Source: Flavihumibacter fluminis (lineage in GTDB: Bacteria > Bacteroidota > Bacteroidia > Chitinophagales > Chitinophagaceae). Taken from it: a stretch of 64,000 bases of DNA. The translations under genes were made by a program, and so were the position numbers. The stretch covers positions 248,001-312,000 of the forward strand of contig NZ_JAKEVY010000001.1 of NCBI RefSeq assembly GCF_021491375.1, written 5' to 3'. Below, piece after piece: positions 34,504-44,004 of the stretch (within the stretch, counting starts at the first letter, position 1; every line of letters begins with the position of its first letter). The notes beneath the pieces were generated by a model, which ran no database searches, was not told the DNA's origin, and was given only the letters and a program-made list of their open reading frames with translations.

Positions 34504-35187
34504 ATGCCGAACCAGGGCTTCTTAATGCAGCTGATTGATCAGCTGACTTTTGCAACTTTGATCATCTCCCTGTTTTTTATCTTCCTGAAAAAAGCATGGA
34601 CGACTCCCATTTTTTTATTCCTCGCACTGAATATCCTTTACAGTGTTTCACTCTTCGGCATGGGATGGATCTTTGGTTTGTTCTCCATCCAGTATGAACT
34701 GGTCTCAAACCTAAGCATTCATGTTGATACCCTAACCGGACTCGGCGTGCTATATCATATCTGGCCGGAAAATCAGTACCGTCGCTTCCTGGTTATTTCC
34801 GTGATGCCGGTTTTACTTGCCTGGCTGGTTACCATCTTTTTCCTGGGCCCCCAAAAAACATTCTACTGGAACCTGGTTGCTCCCGCTACCTGGTTTTTAC
34901 TAGCCGCCACCTATTCCATGTCCCTCCTTTACAAACGTTCCTTCTACCATGAAAACGCCCATTACCTGAGCAAATTCCTGTTCATCGGAGGTTTTCTGTT
35001 TTACAATTTTGTGTACCTCATTATCGAAGGCTGTTACATCGTGTTTGCACAATCCGGTGGCGCCGAAGATGCCTGGCATATCAATTTCTGGAGTTATTTT
35101 ATCTTCCGCCTGATGCTGCTGGCAGGAATCCTGTCCTGGTTTTATCACCCCCGGGTTTCCAATAACCAGGTGGCCTTTAATAAATAA
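34504..35187 (+). CDS. Unknown multi-pass membrane protein
   Basis: A 227-residue protein with about seven hydrophobic stretches: near 10-30 (LTFATLIISLFFIFL), 34-60, 70-85, 95-115, 120-140, 155-180 and 195-215. Several conserved-looking aromatic residues lie at membrane edges. I do not recognise a family, and no catalytic motif is seen. It is divergent from tilS and overlaps the small TPR gene by 11 bp at the 3' end. Seven helices with an outside N-terminus are also found in 7TM sensor modules, but no signalling domain is attached. Confidence 0.75.
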   Translation: MPNQGFLMQLIDQLTFATLIISLFFIFLKKAWTTPIFLFLALNILYSVSLFGMGWIFGLFSIQYELVSNLSIHVDTLTGLGVLYHIWPENQYRRFLVISVMPVLLAWLVTIFFLGPQKTFYWNLVAPATWFLLAATYSMSLLYKRSFYHENAHYLSKFLFIGGFLFYNFVYLIIEGCYIVFAQSGGAEDAWHINFWSYFIFRLMLLAGILSWFYHPRVSNNQVAFNK

Positions 35188-35488
35188 GATCCTCCAATGC
35201 TGCCCTCAATTCTCCCAATGCATGCTGATCACCGGCTATTGTTGCCTGCTCCATGCCTTCCTGGTAAACCCGGATGGCCTCCTCCGTATTGCCTGTTCTT
35301 TCCAGCAACTTGCCTAGATGATAATAGGTTCCCACATAGCCCGGGTTGGCGGCCAGCAATTCCTGGAATACCACCCTTGCCTGTTCTTCCTCCCCCAGCT
35401 TAATGTACTCCAATCCCAATGCATGCTGCAAAAAAGAATCAGTCGGACTGGCAGCCAGGTAGGCTTTCAATTGCTGAATGCGATCCAT
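35177..35488 (-). CDS. Small tetratricopeptide-repeat protein
   Basis: A 103-residue protein made almost only of TPR helices: SFLQHALGLEYIKLGEEEQARVVFQELL and TYYHLGKLLERTGNTEEAIRVYQEG are two clear repeats with the W/LxxLG...YxxA pattern. It has no signal peptide, so it should act in the cytoplasm as an interaction module. It overlaps the preceding membrane protein gene by 11 bp (convergent) and diverges from etfB. Partner unknown. Confidence 0.8.
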   Translation of the reverse strand: MDRIQQLKAYLAASPTDSFLQHALGLEYIKLGEEEQARVVFQELLAANPGYVGTYYHLGKLLERTGNTEEAIRVYQEGMEQATIAGDQHALGELRAALEDLIY

Positions 35489-35520
35489 ATAGAATTTATA
35501 AATTTTTTATCTGTAAAAAC

Positions 35521-35550
35521 TTTGCTGCAAAACTAACAAACGTATATTTG
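35521..35550 (+). promoter_or_regulatory. Promoter of etfBA
   Basis: TTTG (35521-35524) and TATATTTG (35543-35550) are 18 bp apart; both boxes match the Bacteroidota consensus exactly. Start of transcription near 35557 leaves a leader of about 45 nt to etfB. Confidence 0.8.
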
Positions 35551-35600
35551 TGTTAAGTAGTTGCATAAACAACTTTTAATCTTTACGAAACGAGCGCTGT

Positions 35601-36344
35601 ATGAAAATTCTAGTTTGTATTAGTAAGACGCCGGACACTACGGCAAAAATAGCCTTCACTGACAATAACACGAAATTCGCCACAGAGGGTGTGCAGTGGA
35701 TCATCAACCCCTATGATGAATGGTATGCCCTGGTGCGCGCTATCGAATTAAAGGAAAAAGATCCCACCACTGTTTTACACCTGGTAAATGTTGGTGGTTC
35801 AGAAAATGATGCCATTATCCGTAAAGCACTTGCTCTGGGTGGTGATGAAGCCATTCGCGTTAACCTGGAAAGCCAGGATAGCTTTACCATCGCCAGCCAG
35901 ATTGCACAGGTTGCAAAAGATGGAGGATACGACCTGGTATTCACAGGTAAGGAAACCATCGATTACAATGGTTCTTCGATTGGAGGGATGGTTGCCGAAT
36001 TGCTTGACTGGCCCTATGTTTCCCTGGCTACCAAACTTGAACTGAATGGCAGCAATGCCAGCCTCACCCGCGAAATTGAAGGCGGCGAAGAAACTGTGGA
36101 AGCCTCCCTGCCCCTGGTGGTGAGTGCACAAAAAGGCATGGCTGAACAGCGCATTCCGAATATGAAGGGTATTATGGGTGCCAGAACCAAACCCCTGAAA
36201 GTAGGAGAGCCGGTTGCTGTTGAAGCCCTGACTTCCATCGCCGGATTTGAACTTCCTCCAGCAAAAGCCGGAGTGAAACTGGTTCCTGCCGACAACCCGG
36301 AAGAACTGGTAAGATTGCTTCACGAAGAGGCCAAGGTTATCTAA
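35601..36344 (+). CDS. etfB: Electron transfer flavoprotein, beta subunit
   Basis: A 247-residue protein with KILVCISKTPDTTAKI at the start, LVFTGKETIDYNGSSIGGMVAELL (nucleotide-binding signature) and GIMGARTKPL near the end. With EtfA it forms the soluble heterodimer that takes electrons from acyl-CoA dehydrogenases and passes them to the quinone pool through ETF dehydrogenase. etfA follows 30 bp downstream in one transcript. No acyl-CoA dehydrogenase is encoded in the window. Confidence 0.95.
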   Translation: MKILVCISKTPDTTAKIAFTDNNTKFATEGVQWIINPYDEWYALVRAIELKEKDPTTVLHLVNVGGSENDAIIRKALALGGDEAIRVNLESQDSFTIASQIAQVAKDGGYDLVFTGKETIDYNGSSIGGMVAELLDWPYVSLATKLELNGSNASLTREIEGGEETVEASLPLVVSAQKGMAEQRIPNMKGIMGARTKPLKVGEPVAVEALTSIAGFELPPAKAGVKLVPADNPEELVRLLHEEAKVI

Positions 36345-36374
36345 TTTTTTGCACCCACTTTTAAAAACGATTCT

Positions 36375-37337
36375 ATGTCAGTACTTGTATACATCGATCA
36401 TACAGATGGAGAAATAAAAAAATCATCCCTGGAAGCTGCCAGCTATGGCGCTCAACTCGCCAGCCAGCTGGGTGTTGCTGCACACGGACTGGTATTAGGC
36501 ACCCTGAACGCAGACCTGCCTGCCCTCGGCAAACAGGGACTTCAGAAAGTTCACCAGGTGAAAAACGATTCCCTCAACCAGTTTGATCCCGGTCAGCAGG
36601 CTGCTATGGTGGCGGAAGCTGTTACCAACCTCGGAGCAACAGTTGTGGTGGTATCTAATAATGTAACTGGTAAAGCACTCGGTCCACGCTTATCAGCCAG
36701 GCTCAAAGCCGGACTGGTAGCTGGCGCAGTAGCACTGCCCGATACCAGCAATGGTTTTGTTGTGAAGAAAGCAGTATTCAGTGGAAAGGCCTTTGCCCAG
36801 ATTGCAGTTAGTTCTCCCATCAAAATAATTGCCCTTACCCCCAATGCCTTCTCAGTTACGAATGGCGATGGCAGTGCAGAAGTGGCAGACATCAACTTAA
36901 CTGTACCGGCAGCTAAAATCAAAGTAACCGGCACCAATAAAATTAAAGGTCAGATCCCACTAAGTGAAGCAGAACTCGTAGTGAGTGGCGGTCGTGGTTT
37001 GAAAGGCCCCGAAAACTGGGGTATGATTGAAGAACTTGCCGATCTGTTGGGAGCAGCAACTGCCTGTAGCAGACCGGTGGCTGATTCACACTGGCGCCCG
37101 CACCATGAGCACGTGGGACAAACAGGCGGCGCAGTTGCACCCAATCTGTATTTCGCGGTAGGTATTTCAGGAGCCATCCAGCACCTGGCCGGGGTTAACC
37201 GAAGCAAGGTGATTGTAGTGATCAACAAGGATCCCGAAGCACCTTTCTTCAAAGCAGCTGATTATGGAATCGTGGGAGATGCCTTTGAAGTAATGCCCAA
37301 AATCATTGATTCCGTTAAAAAACTCAAGGGAAAATAA
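36375..37337 (+). CDS. etfA: Electron transfer flavoprotein, alpha subunit
   Basis: A 320-residue FAD-binding subunit. The N-terminal domain (about 1-190) resembles EtfB. The C-terminal FAD domain has LVVSGGRGLKGPENW, ACSRPVADSHWRPHHEHVGQTG and YFAVGISGAIQHLAGV, ending NKDPEAPFFKAADYGIVGD, all standard for EtfA. It partners EtfB encoded just upstream. A strong terminator follows 30 bp after the stop. Confidence 0.96.
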   Translation: MSVLVYIDHTDGEIKKSSLEAASYGAQLASQLGVAAHGLVLGTLNADLPALGKQGLQKVHQVKNDSLNQFDPGQQAAMVAEAVTNLGATVVVVSNNVTGKALGPRLSARLKAGLVAGAVALPDTSNGFVVKKAVFSGKAFAQIAVSSPIKIIALTPNAFSVTNGDGSAEVADINLTVPAAKIKVTGTNKIKGQIPLSEAELVVSGGRGLKGPENWGMIEELADLLGAATACSRPVADSHWRPHHEHVGQTGGAVAPNLYFAVGISGAIQHLAGVNRSKVIVVINKDPEAPFFKAADYGIVGDAFEVMPKIIDSVKKLKGK

Positions 37338-37366
37338 GATTGCCTGAATGTTTAAGGAAGGTTGAT

Positions 37367-37397
37367 AATTGAGAGGGTAAATCCCTCTCAATTTTTT
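37367..37397 (+). terminator. Rho-independent terminator after etfBA
   Basis: TTGAGAGGG (37369-37377) and CCCTCTCAA (37383-37391) form a perfect 9-bp stem, extendable by AA/TT, with a 5-nt loop and six T after it. Confidence 0.9.
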
Positions 37398-37426
37398 ATT
37401 AAAAACACGTAGTTTCGTGCCTTCAT

Positions 37427-38014
37427 ATGAGGAAGATAGAACTGGAAATAGTTGCCCTGTCCCACAGCATTACCCAAACGCATTCCTATGCAGTAGTGCT
37501 GGGAGAAGTTAACGGATTGCGCAGATTGCCTATAGTTATTGGCGGTTTCGAAGCCCAGGCGATTGCCGTGGCTTTGGAAAAAATGCAGCCGAGCCGTCCG
37601 CTTACCCATGACCTGATGAAAAACTTTATGAGTGCCTTTAATGTGGAACTCACTGAAATCATCATCAGCGATTTACAGGAAGGCATCTTTTATTCCAAAC
37701 TCATCTGCGTAGGTGAACACGATACCGTTGAAATCGACTCCCGCACTTCAGATGCCCTGGCACTGGCGGTTCGGTTCGGATGTCCTATTTACACCTATGA
37801 AAATATCCTCGAGAATGCAGGAATCCTGATGGAAGACACTTCCGGGAAAAAGAAAAAGCAGGTAGCTGCTCCGGATAGAGAAGAATCTGCGCACGAGGAT
37901 CTGAAAACGCTCAGCATTGAAGAGTTACATACCCTCCTGAATGAAGTGCTGGAGCAGGAAGATTATATCCGCGCCATCGCTATCCGCGATGAAATCAACA
38001 GCCGGAAAAAATAA
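37427..38014 (+). CDS. Bifunctional nuclease (BFN/DUF151) family protein with UVR motif
   Basis: A 195-residue protein. The BFN domain (about 1-130) has LRRLPIVIGGFEAQAIAVALE, RPLTHDLMKNF and EIDSRTSDALALAVRFGCPIY, the family signatures. The C-terminal part (about 160-195) is a UVR-like motif: LHTLLNEVLEQEDYIRAIAIRDEI, as in UvrB/UvrC. Relatives have been reported with DNase/RNase activity, but the role in Bacteroidota is not settled. A TAGTTTCG box ends 8 bp before the ATG, so the leader is very short. ispE follows by 17 bp. Confidence 0.88.
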   Translation: MRKIELEIVALSHSITQTHSYAVVLGEVNGLRRLPIVIGGFEAQAIAVALEKMQPSRPLTHDLMKNFMSAFNVELTEIIISDLQEGIFYSKLICVGEHDTVEIDSRTSDALALAVRFGCPIYTYENILENAGILMEDTSGKKKKQVAAPDREESAHEDLKTLSIEELHTLLNEVLEQEDYIRAIAIRDEINSRKK

Positions 38015-38031
38015 ATACCAAAACACCTGTT

Positions 38032-38844
38032 TTGATAGTCTTCCCGAATGCAAAGATCAATCTTGGTTTACAGGTTACCGGTAAACGTGCAGATGGCTAT
38101 CACAACCTTCGTACTGTTTTTTATCCCATCCAGCTCTCAGATATGCTGGAAGCCATATGGGCAGATGAATTCAGCTTTCAATCCAGCGGTCTGCCGATTG
38201 ATGGAAATCCTGATACCAATCTTTGCATCCGCGCCTGGAAACGCATGCAACAGGAATACAACCTGCCTCCCATTTCCCTCTACCTGCACAAGATCATTCC
38301 CATGGGAGCCGGACTCGGTGGTGGTTCTTCAGATGGCGCCTTCACCCTCAGATTAATCAACCAATTATTTAAGCTGGATTGTCCGGATGAGCAACTGAAA
38401 GCCTTTGCTCTTGAACTCGGTAGCGATTGCCCTTTTTTCTTATTGAACAAACCCGCGAAGGCAACTGGTCGTGGTGAAGAATTAGTGCCTATTGAGCTGC
38501 CCCAATTGAAAGACAAAACCATTCTGCTCGCCAACCCCGGAATTCATATAGCAACCGGCTGGGCATTTGGACAACTGGATCTTACAAAACCAACTCCACC
38601 TTTTCCAGATCTGTCAATCCTGCCACTGGAGCAATGGAAGAATTACCTGCTGAATGATTTTGAACCGGTGGTATTCCAGCAGCACCCGGAAATTGCAGCT
38701 ATCCGGGAGAAGTTCTATGCCATGGGAGCGGTATATGCTGCCATGACCGGCACCGGCTCTACTGTCTATGGAATTTTTGATGCTGCTCCGGCCGACTGGA
38801 AACAGCAGTTTCCCTCGCAGTACACCCTTTTGGAATCAAAATAA
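38032..38844 (+). CDS. ispE: 4-diphosphocytidyl-2-C-methyl-D-erythritol kinase
   Basis: A 270-residue GHMP kinase of the MEP isoprenoid pathway. FPNAKINLGLQVTGKRADGYHNL is the diagnostic N-terminus; PMGAGLGGGSSDGAF is the ATP loop; MTGTGSTVYGIF is the third GHMP motif. The start is TTG at 38032, since the first internal Met would remove the conserved N-terminus. It follows the BFN gene by 17 bp. No other MEP-pathway gene is in the window. Confidence 0.95.
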   Translation: MIVFPNAKINLGLQVTGKRADGYHNLRTVFYPIQLSDMLEAIWADEFSFQSSGLPIDGNPDTNLCIRAWKRMQQEYNLPPISLYLHKIIPMGAGLGGGSSDGAFTLRLINQLFKLDCPDEQLKAFALELGSDCPFFLLNKPAKATGRGEELVPIELPQLKDKTILLANPGIHIATGWAFGQLDLTKPTPPFPDLSILPLEQWKNYLLNDFEPVVFQQHPEIAAIREKFYAMGAVYAAMTGTGSTVYGIFDAAPADWKQQFPSQYTLLESK

Positions 38845-39008
38845 TTGGCTAACTTGCCGCAGTTAATGCAAGCACAAAAACACATACCAGCTTTTCTGGC
38901 TTTCAACCTGGATTTCCTCAATCATTGAAGGAATTGATCAATACTATATGGGCTTAGTATGCCCTCTCCTTTTTAATTTTCTTACTTAACTCTTCTAATA
39001 CAAGACTC

Positions 39009-40244
39009 ATGTCAGTTGCTGTAACTGCGCTGTCTGAAAAGACGCAGTATTATCTCGATTTGGAATCCAAGTATGGAGCACATAATTATCATCCCCTACC
39101 GGTTGTATTGTCCAAAGGCTCGGGAGTATTTCTCTGGGATGTGGATGGTAATCGTTATTATGACTTTCTCAGTGGCTATAGTGCTGTTAACCAGGGACAT
39201 TGCCATCCCAAAATCATTCAGGCCCTGATTGAGCAGGCGCAGGATCTCACCCTCACTTCCCGGGCTTTTCATAACAACCTGCTTGGGGAATACGAACAAT
39301 ATATTACCCGACTCTTTGGCTACGATAAAGTATTGCCTATGAATACCGGGGTGGAAGGTGGTGAAACGGCTATCAAACTGGCACGCAGATGGGCCTATGT
39401 AAAAAAGGGTGTAGCTGAAAACAAGGCCCGGATCATATTTGCGGAAAATAATTTCTGGGGCAGAACCCTGGCAGCCATCTCCTCCTCTACTGACCCCAGC
39501 AGTTATCACCAGTTTGGTCCCTTCATGCCGGGATTTGACCTGGTTCCTTATAACGACCTACCGGCACTGGAGAAAGCTTTGCAACACCCCGATGTAGCTG
39601 CCTTTATGGTAGAACCCATCCAGGGAGAAGCAGGTGTAGTAGTACCGGATGAAGGCTACCTGAGCAGCGTGCGCGAACTCTGTACGAAATACAATGTCCT
39701 GTTTATTGCGGATGAAATTCAAACCGGATTAGCCCGCACCGGAAAGATGCTGGCCTGTGATCATGAAAACGTACGTCCCGATATTCTGATATTAGGAAAA
39801 GCCTTGAGTGGAGGTGTACTACCGGTAAGTGCGGTTTTGGCGGATGATTTCATCATGAACAATATTCATCCGGGTGAGCATGGCTCTACCTATGGTGGTA
39901 ACCCTCTGGCCTGTAAAGTGGCGATGGCTGCCCTGCAGGTGCTGGAAGAAGAAAAGCTGGCGGAACGTGCTGAAGAGATGGGTGTATTACTGAGAATGGA
40001 ACTAGCCAAACTGGATTCACCCTATATCGGTACCATTCGCGGAAAGGGATTGTTGAATGCGATTGTGATCAAACATTCCAATCCGGCTGCCGCCTGGCAG
40101 CTTTGTCTGTTGTTGAAGGATGCTGGTTTGCTGGCCAAGCCTACGCATGGAGATAAGATCCGTTTTGCGCCTCCGTTAATCATTACAAAGGAGCAGTTGC
40201 TGGAGGCCATTGAGATTATAGGCAGCTGTCTGAAACAATTATAA
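39009..40244 (+). CDS. rocD: Ornithine aminotransferase
   Basis: A 411-residue class-III PLP aminotransferase that converts ornithine and 2-oxoglutarate to glutamate semialdehyde and glutamate. [19 protein letters not shown] is typical of ornithine aminotransferases; [30 protein letters not shown] (Asp 235) and ILGKALSGG with PLP Lys 264 complete the site. Size is standard. The 164 bp upstream hold no promoter I can call with confidence. A UUCG-loop terminator follows. It could take up ornithine made from arginine and citrulline by the genes at the left edge of the window. Confidence 0.95.
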   Translation: MSVAVTALSEKTQYYLDLESKYGAHNYHPLPVVLSKGSGVFLWDVDGNRYYDFLSGYSAVNQGHCHPKIIQALIEQAQDLTLTSRAFHNNLLGEYEQYITRLFGYDKVLPMNTGVEGGETAIKLARRWAYVKKGVAENKARIIFAENNFWGRTLAAISSSTDPSSYHQFGPFMPGFDLVPYNDLPALEKALQHPDVAAFMVEPIQGEAGVVVPDEGYLSSVRELCTKYNVLFIADEIQTGLARTGKMLACDHENVRPDILILGKALSGGVLPVSAVLADDFIMNNIHPGEHGSTYGGNPLACKVAMAALQVLEEEKLAERAEEMGVLLRMELAKLDSPYIGTIRGKGLLNAIVIKHSNPAAAWQLCLLLKDAGLLAKPTHGDKIRFAPPLIITKEQLLEAIEIIGSCLKQL

Positions 40245-40257
40245 GAAGCCCCCTACT

Positions 40258-40286
40258 AAAAGCCCTTCGGGGCTTTTATTTTTTGG
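40258..40286 (+). terminator. Terminator after rocD, shared with the convergent gene's stop
   Basis: AAAAGCCC (40258-40265), loop TTCG, GGGCTTTT (40270-40277), then ATTTTTT: a perfect 8-bp stem with a stable UUCG tetraloop. The stop codon of the minus-strand gene at 40276 lies in its 3' arm. Confidence 0.88.
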
Positions 40287-40665
40287 TGATGGCCTGGTTG
40301 GGAAGGAAGGACATCACCAGTTGCAGCAAGGCGGCAATAATGTAAATGAAAAACGCAGGTTGCCGATCGGGACAATCACCTGCATGACAAGTGCTCAGCA
40401 ATATAAAGTTCCTAAACGCCCAGGCCAGGTTAAAGCCGGAAAAAAACAGGTTGGCTCTCTTTGCCCAGATCCTCGGAATCAGGAAAAGCAAAATTGCGAT
40501 GGAGCTCATCACCACATTTACGAGTCCGGGTTTCCCATAACGTGTCCCCTCCGTCGCAAATCCCGAAATGGTAATAGCAGTATCCGGTATCTTGATCCAG
40601 GTAATAAAACAACTGGCAATTACTACGGCTGCTAAAATGGCTCCAATCTGATTTGCGTATTTCAT
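40276..40665 (-). CDS. Unknown small four-helix membrane protein
   Basis: A 129-residue protein with hydrophobic segments at about 7-25 (IGAILAAVVIASCFITWI), 48-65 (LVNVVMSSIAILLFLIP), 75-92 and 105-120. Two Cys lie in a CHAGDCPDRQP loop between helices 3 and 4. I do not recognise the family. A TAATTTCG box (40671-40678, minus) ends 5 bp before the ATG, suggesting a leaderless message. It is convergent with rocD and divergent from the outer-membrane protein gene at 40932. Confidence 0.7.
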   Translation of the reverse strand: MKYANQIGAILAAVVIASCFITWIKIPDTAITISGFATEGTRYGKPGLVNVVMSSIAILLFLIPRIWAKRANLFFSGFNLAWAFRNFILLSTCHAGDCPDRQPAFFIYIIAALLQLVMSFLPNQAITKK

Positions 40666-40931
40666 GGCTACGAAATTAGGGTAGAATTAAGGATTGCGGA
40701 AGCATAAGTAGAAAGGGTATTGATTTTTCATACTGCAACTCTCCATAATACAATCCCAATCTTGAAAGGTTCTTATAATAATCAGTTACGTTTTTTATAA
40801 TAAAATTTCTCTGATTGAATGTACCAGGCTTTCTTCTGTAGAACTTATTCTACCAACTGCTTTATCCTCCAATTGCTATACCAATACATATTAACTTTAT
40901 TTATCTATTGATAACTACCAGTTGTTTTCTA

Positions 40932-41720
40932 ATGAAATCATTGCTTACCCTGCCGGTTATACTATTGCTTACCTCTGCCGCATATGCCCAGGATCATTCA
41001 GGCTCCGAGGCAGAAGAATTGGCCAAGAAATTAGCTAACCCTGTTGCCAACCTGATTTCCCTTCCCATTCAAACCAATACCGATTTTGGGGCGGGCATTA
41101 ACAATGGTTCGCGGATGGTGATTAATGTGCAACCGGTTATTCCCTTCTCCGTTTCTAAAAACCTGAATCTTATCACCCGCTGGATTGTCCCGGTAACTAC
41201 CCAACACAATTATACTGGCCCCTCTACCCAGCAAACCGGAATTGGTGACGCCGTGATCAGTGGATTCCTGAGCCCCAAAAACAGCAAACTCACCTGGGGC
41301 GCCGGGCCTGTTTTTGTGGTACCGATAGCTACCAATCAATTTCTGGGTGCAAAAAAATGGGCGGTCGGTCCAACTTTGGTGGCGCTTTCCCAAAAGAATG
41401 GATGGACCTATGGCGGACTTGTCAACCATCTTGTTTCTATTGCCGGAGACAAGAACAGATCTGCTGTCAATGCAACTTTTCTCAACCCTTTCCTGACCTA
41501 TAACTGGAAAAGCGGTGCCGGCATCACTGCCAATTTTGAATACACCCGCGATTGGGAGAACGATATCAATGTCCTTTTGTTTGTTCCCACCGCCAGTGCT
41601 GTTACCAAATTCGGCAGCCAGACCGTGAGCTTCGGTATTGGTCCCCGAATACATCTTAGTCCCGATAACAAACCTGATTTTGGTATACGGGCAGGCATCT
41701 CACTCATTTTCCCCAAATAA
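40932..41720 (+). CDS. Outer-membrane beta-barrel protein, porin-like
   Basis: A 262-residue exported protein: signal peptide MKSLLTLPVILLLTSAAYAQ, then beta-strand-rich sequence ending ISLIFPK with an aromatic near the C-terminus, typical of outer-membrane barrels. Segments such as TGIGDAVISGFLSPKN and WAVGPTLVALSQKN resemble the transporter-like barrels of the phenol-degradation MetA class. The ATG at 40932 is used; an upstream TTG at 40908 would spoil the signal peptide. It heads a same-strand cluster with amidohydrolases 20 bp downstream, so it may admit their substrates. Confidence 0.75.
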   Translation: MKSLLTLPVILLLTSAAYAQDHSGSEAEELAKKLANPVANLISLPIQTNTDFGAGINNGSRMVINVQPVIPFSVSKNLNLITRWIVPVTTQHNYTGPSTQQTGIGDAVISGFLSPKNSKLTWGAGPVFVVPIATNQFLGAKKWAVGPTLVALSQKNGWTYGGLVNHLVSIAGDKNRSAVNATFLNPFLTYNWKSGAGITANFEYTRDWENDINVLLFVPTASAVTKFGSQTVSFGIGPRIHLSPDNKPDFGIRAGISLIFPK

Positions 41721-41740
41721 ATACTACAAAACACCATGGC

Positions 41741-43477
41741 ATGAAAAAGATACTAACTCATATTTTAATTGCACTTGCTGCTCTCATTTATATAGCATGC
41801 AATAACAATCAACCATCAACTGAACCTGTCAGTGAAAGTGGTGCTACTCTTTATTATGGAGGCAACATAAGCACCATGGAGGGAAATGAACCTGAATATG
41901 TTGAAGCGCTTGTTGAACAGGATGGAAAAATCGCATATATAGGTTCTTTAAAAGAAGCCGAAGACAAATTTTCCAATCCATCGAAAATTGACTTGAAAGG
42001 CCAAACACTGGTTCCTGGCTTTATTGATGGGCATAGTCATTTTTTTGCATTTGGTTCGCAGGCGATTACTGCCAATCTGCTGGCCAGTCCGGATGGCAAT
42101 TGCAATTCCATTGATGATATCATTTCGGAATTAAAATCCTGGCACCAGAAAAACGGTACAGATAAAACCCAAGGATGGATAGTAGGCATGGGGTTCGATG
42201 ATGCTGTACTAAAAGAAAAAAGGTTTCCTACAAAAGAAGATCTGGATAAGGTTTCAACCGAAGTGCCAGTTATGATTGTTCATATTTCAGGTCATTTCAG
42301 CAGCGTAAATACAAAGGGACTGGAGGTGTTAAAAATTACTGCTGCTTCAAAGAATCCGGTTGGCGGTGTAATCAGAAGAGCTAAAGGCGGTATGGAACCA
42401 AATGGCGTGTTGGAAGAACTTGCCAGTATTCCTTACATGCTTAAAATAATTACACCAACAACAACTGAACTAAATGACCTCTATCTGGAAGCCGGACAAA
42501 AAATGGCTGCCAGCTATGGATATACAACCGCCAATGAAGGGCGGGCAATGGGAAATCATGAATCCATGGCTGATTATGCGAAGCGAGGCAAATTTTACAT
42601 CGATGTAAATTCATGGATCGATTACACCTACCCCCAATACATGCGTTCAGAATGGTATAGCAAAAACTATAATAACCATTATCGAATTGCAGGATTGAAA
42701 ATTACTCTGGATGGATCTCCGCAAGGAAGAACCGCCTGGAGAACCACACCCTATCTGCTTCCGCCTGATGGCCAGAAAAAAGGCTACAAAGGGTATCCTG
42801 CCATTCCAACGGATGAAGAGTTGCAAAAAATCATGGATACTGCATTTGCCAACAACTGGCAGGTTAAAGCGCATTGTAATGGAGATGCTGCAGCCGATCA
42901 GTTTTTCAGGGCAATAGGGAATTCGGCATCGAGGTATGGCAATTCAGACAGACGCAATATTTTAATACATGGCCAGTTAATCCGGATGGACCAATTGGAC
43001 AGTCTGAAAAAATACGGCATTACAGCTTCCTTATTTCCGATGCATACATTTTATTGGGGTGATTGGTACAAAGAAATAATCGGTCCGGATAATGCGCAAC
43101 AAATAAGTCCGATAAAATCAGCCTTAAAGAAAGGCATACTGGTTACCAGTCATACTGATGCCCCTGTCGCTTTTCCCAACCTGATGATGATACTTTGGAC
43201 CACGGTTAACCGGGTCAGCCGTTCAGGAACAGTGATGGGACCAGAGGAAAGACTGACTCCCTATGAAGCGTTACAATCAATTACGATTTGGGGAGCAACA
43301 CAGTTTTTTGAAGAAAATACGAAAGGATCTTTGAAACCGGGAAAACTGGCGGACATGGTGATACTGGATAAAAATCCGCTTACCGTTGATCCCATGACGC
43401 TTAAGGATATTCTTATTCAGGAAACGATTAAAGAGGGTAAGTCAATTTACAAGCGACAGCCAAATCCTGGATTATGA
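41741..43477 (+). CDS. Exported lipoprotein amidohydrolase, YtcJ-like (first paralogue)
   Basis: A 578-residue amidohydrolase family 3 protein. The signal peptide ends at lipobox-like IYIAC (Cys 20). Metal site GFIDGHSHFFAFG is near residue 95; WQVKAHCNGDAAADQFF gives further ligands; VTSHTDAPVAFPNLM and LKPGKLADMVILDKNPL close the domain. Such enzymes hydrolyse C-N bonds in N-acyl or cyclic amides. It is similar along its length to the protein at 44005 (matching motifs IDLKGQTL, AITANLL, HCNGDAAAD), pointing to tandem duplication. It overlaps the next gene by 4 bp (ATGA). Substrate unknown. Confidence 0.88.
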   Translation: MKKILTHILIALAALIYIACNNNQPSTEPVSESGATLYYGGNISTMEGNEPEYVEALVEQDGKIAYIGSLKEAEDKFSNPSKIDLKGQTLVPGFIDGHSHFFAFGSQAITANLLASPDGNCNSIDDIISELKSWHQKNGTDKTQGWIVGMGFDDAVLKEKRFPTKEDLDKVSTEVPVMIVHISGHFSSVNTKGLEVLKITAASKNPVGGVIRRAKGGMEPNGVLEELASIPYMLKIITPTTTELNDLYLEAGQKMAASYGYTTANEGRAMGNHESMADYAKRGKFYIDVNSWIDYTYPQYMRSEWYSKNYNNHYRIAGLKITLDGSPQGRTAWRTTPYLLPPDGQKKGYKGYPAIPTDEELQKIMDTAFANNWQVKAHCNGDAAADQFFRAIGNSASRYGNSDRRNILIHGQLIRMDQLDSLKKYGITASLFPMHTFYWGDWYKEIIGPDNAQQISPIKSALKKGILVTSHTDAPVAFPNLMMILWTTVNRVSRSGTVMGPEERLTPYEALQSITIWGATQFFEENTKGSLKPGKLADMVILDKNPLTVDPMTLKDILIQETIKEGKSIYKRQPNPGL

Positions 43478-43992
43478 GAGGGCTTTTTTTTATTATATTT
43501 TTATTATCAGGCATCCATGTCTGTGCTCAGCAACATCGTATCTCCCTAGGATTGGGCCATACCCATGTATCACAGGGAAAAATTGACAACAATACCAAAT
43601 GGCTGGCACTGGCTTCCTGGTCGCTCAATTATGATTACTGGATCAACAACAAATGGGCCATCGGTTTACAAAACGATATCATTCTCGAATCCTTTGTCAT
43701 TAACAATTCAAAAAATAAGGAAATCGAAAGAAATTATCCCTGGGCGATTGTGCCAGTTGTACTCTACAAACCAGGAAAGCATTTTTCATTTCTTGCAGGT
43801 GTTGGCACAGAAACAGCCCACGGACATTCAAGTCTTTGGTTAACACGACTTGGTATTGAATATGGATACCATCTTCCTAAAAATTGGGAATTAGGAGCAG
43901 CCTGTGTCTGGGATAACAAATGGAACAACTACAACAGCTGGGGACTCGCCCTAACTGTCAGCAAAATTTTGTCTCGTAATACATCACATTAA
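43474..43992 (+). CDS. Small outer-membrane beta-barrel protein
   Basis: A 172-residue protein with a signal peptide (to IHVCAQ) and eight or so amphipathic strands rich in Trp/Tyr: WLALASWSLNYDYWINNKWAIGL, AIVPVVLYKPG, LGIEYGYHLPKNWELGAA and WGLALTVSKIL. This fits a small OmpA/OmpW-size barrel. It overlaps the preceding amidohydrolase by 4 bp and is 12 bp from the next, so it is embedded in their operon. Function unknown; it may be a channel or a stress-type barrel. Confidence 0.75.
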   Translation: MRGLFFIIFLLSGIHVCAQQHRISLGLGHTHVSQGKIDNNTKWLALASWSLNYDYWINNKWAIGLQNDIILESFVINNSKNKEIERNYPWAIVPVVLYKPGKHFSFLAGVGTETAHGHSSLWLTRLGIEYGYHLPKNWELGAACVWDNKWNNYNSWGLALTVSKILSRNTSH

Positions 43993-44004
43993 CTATCAGC
44001 AATC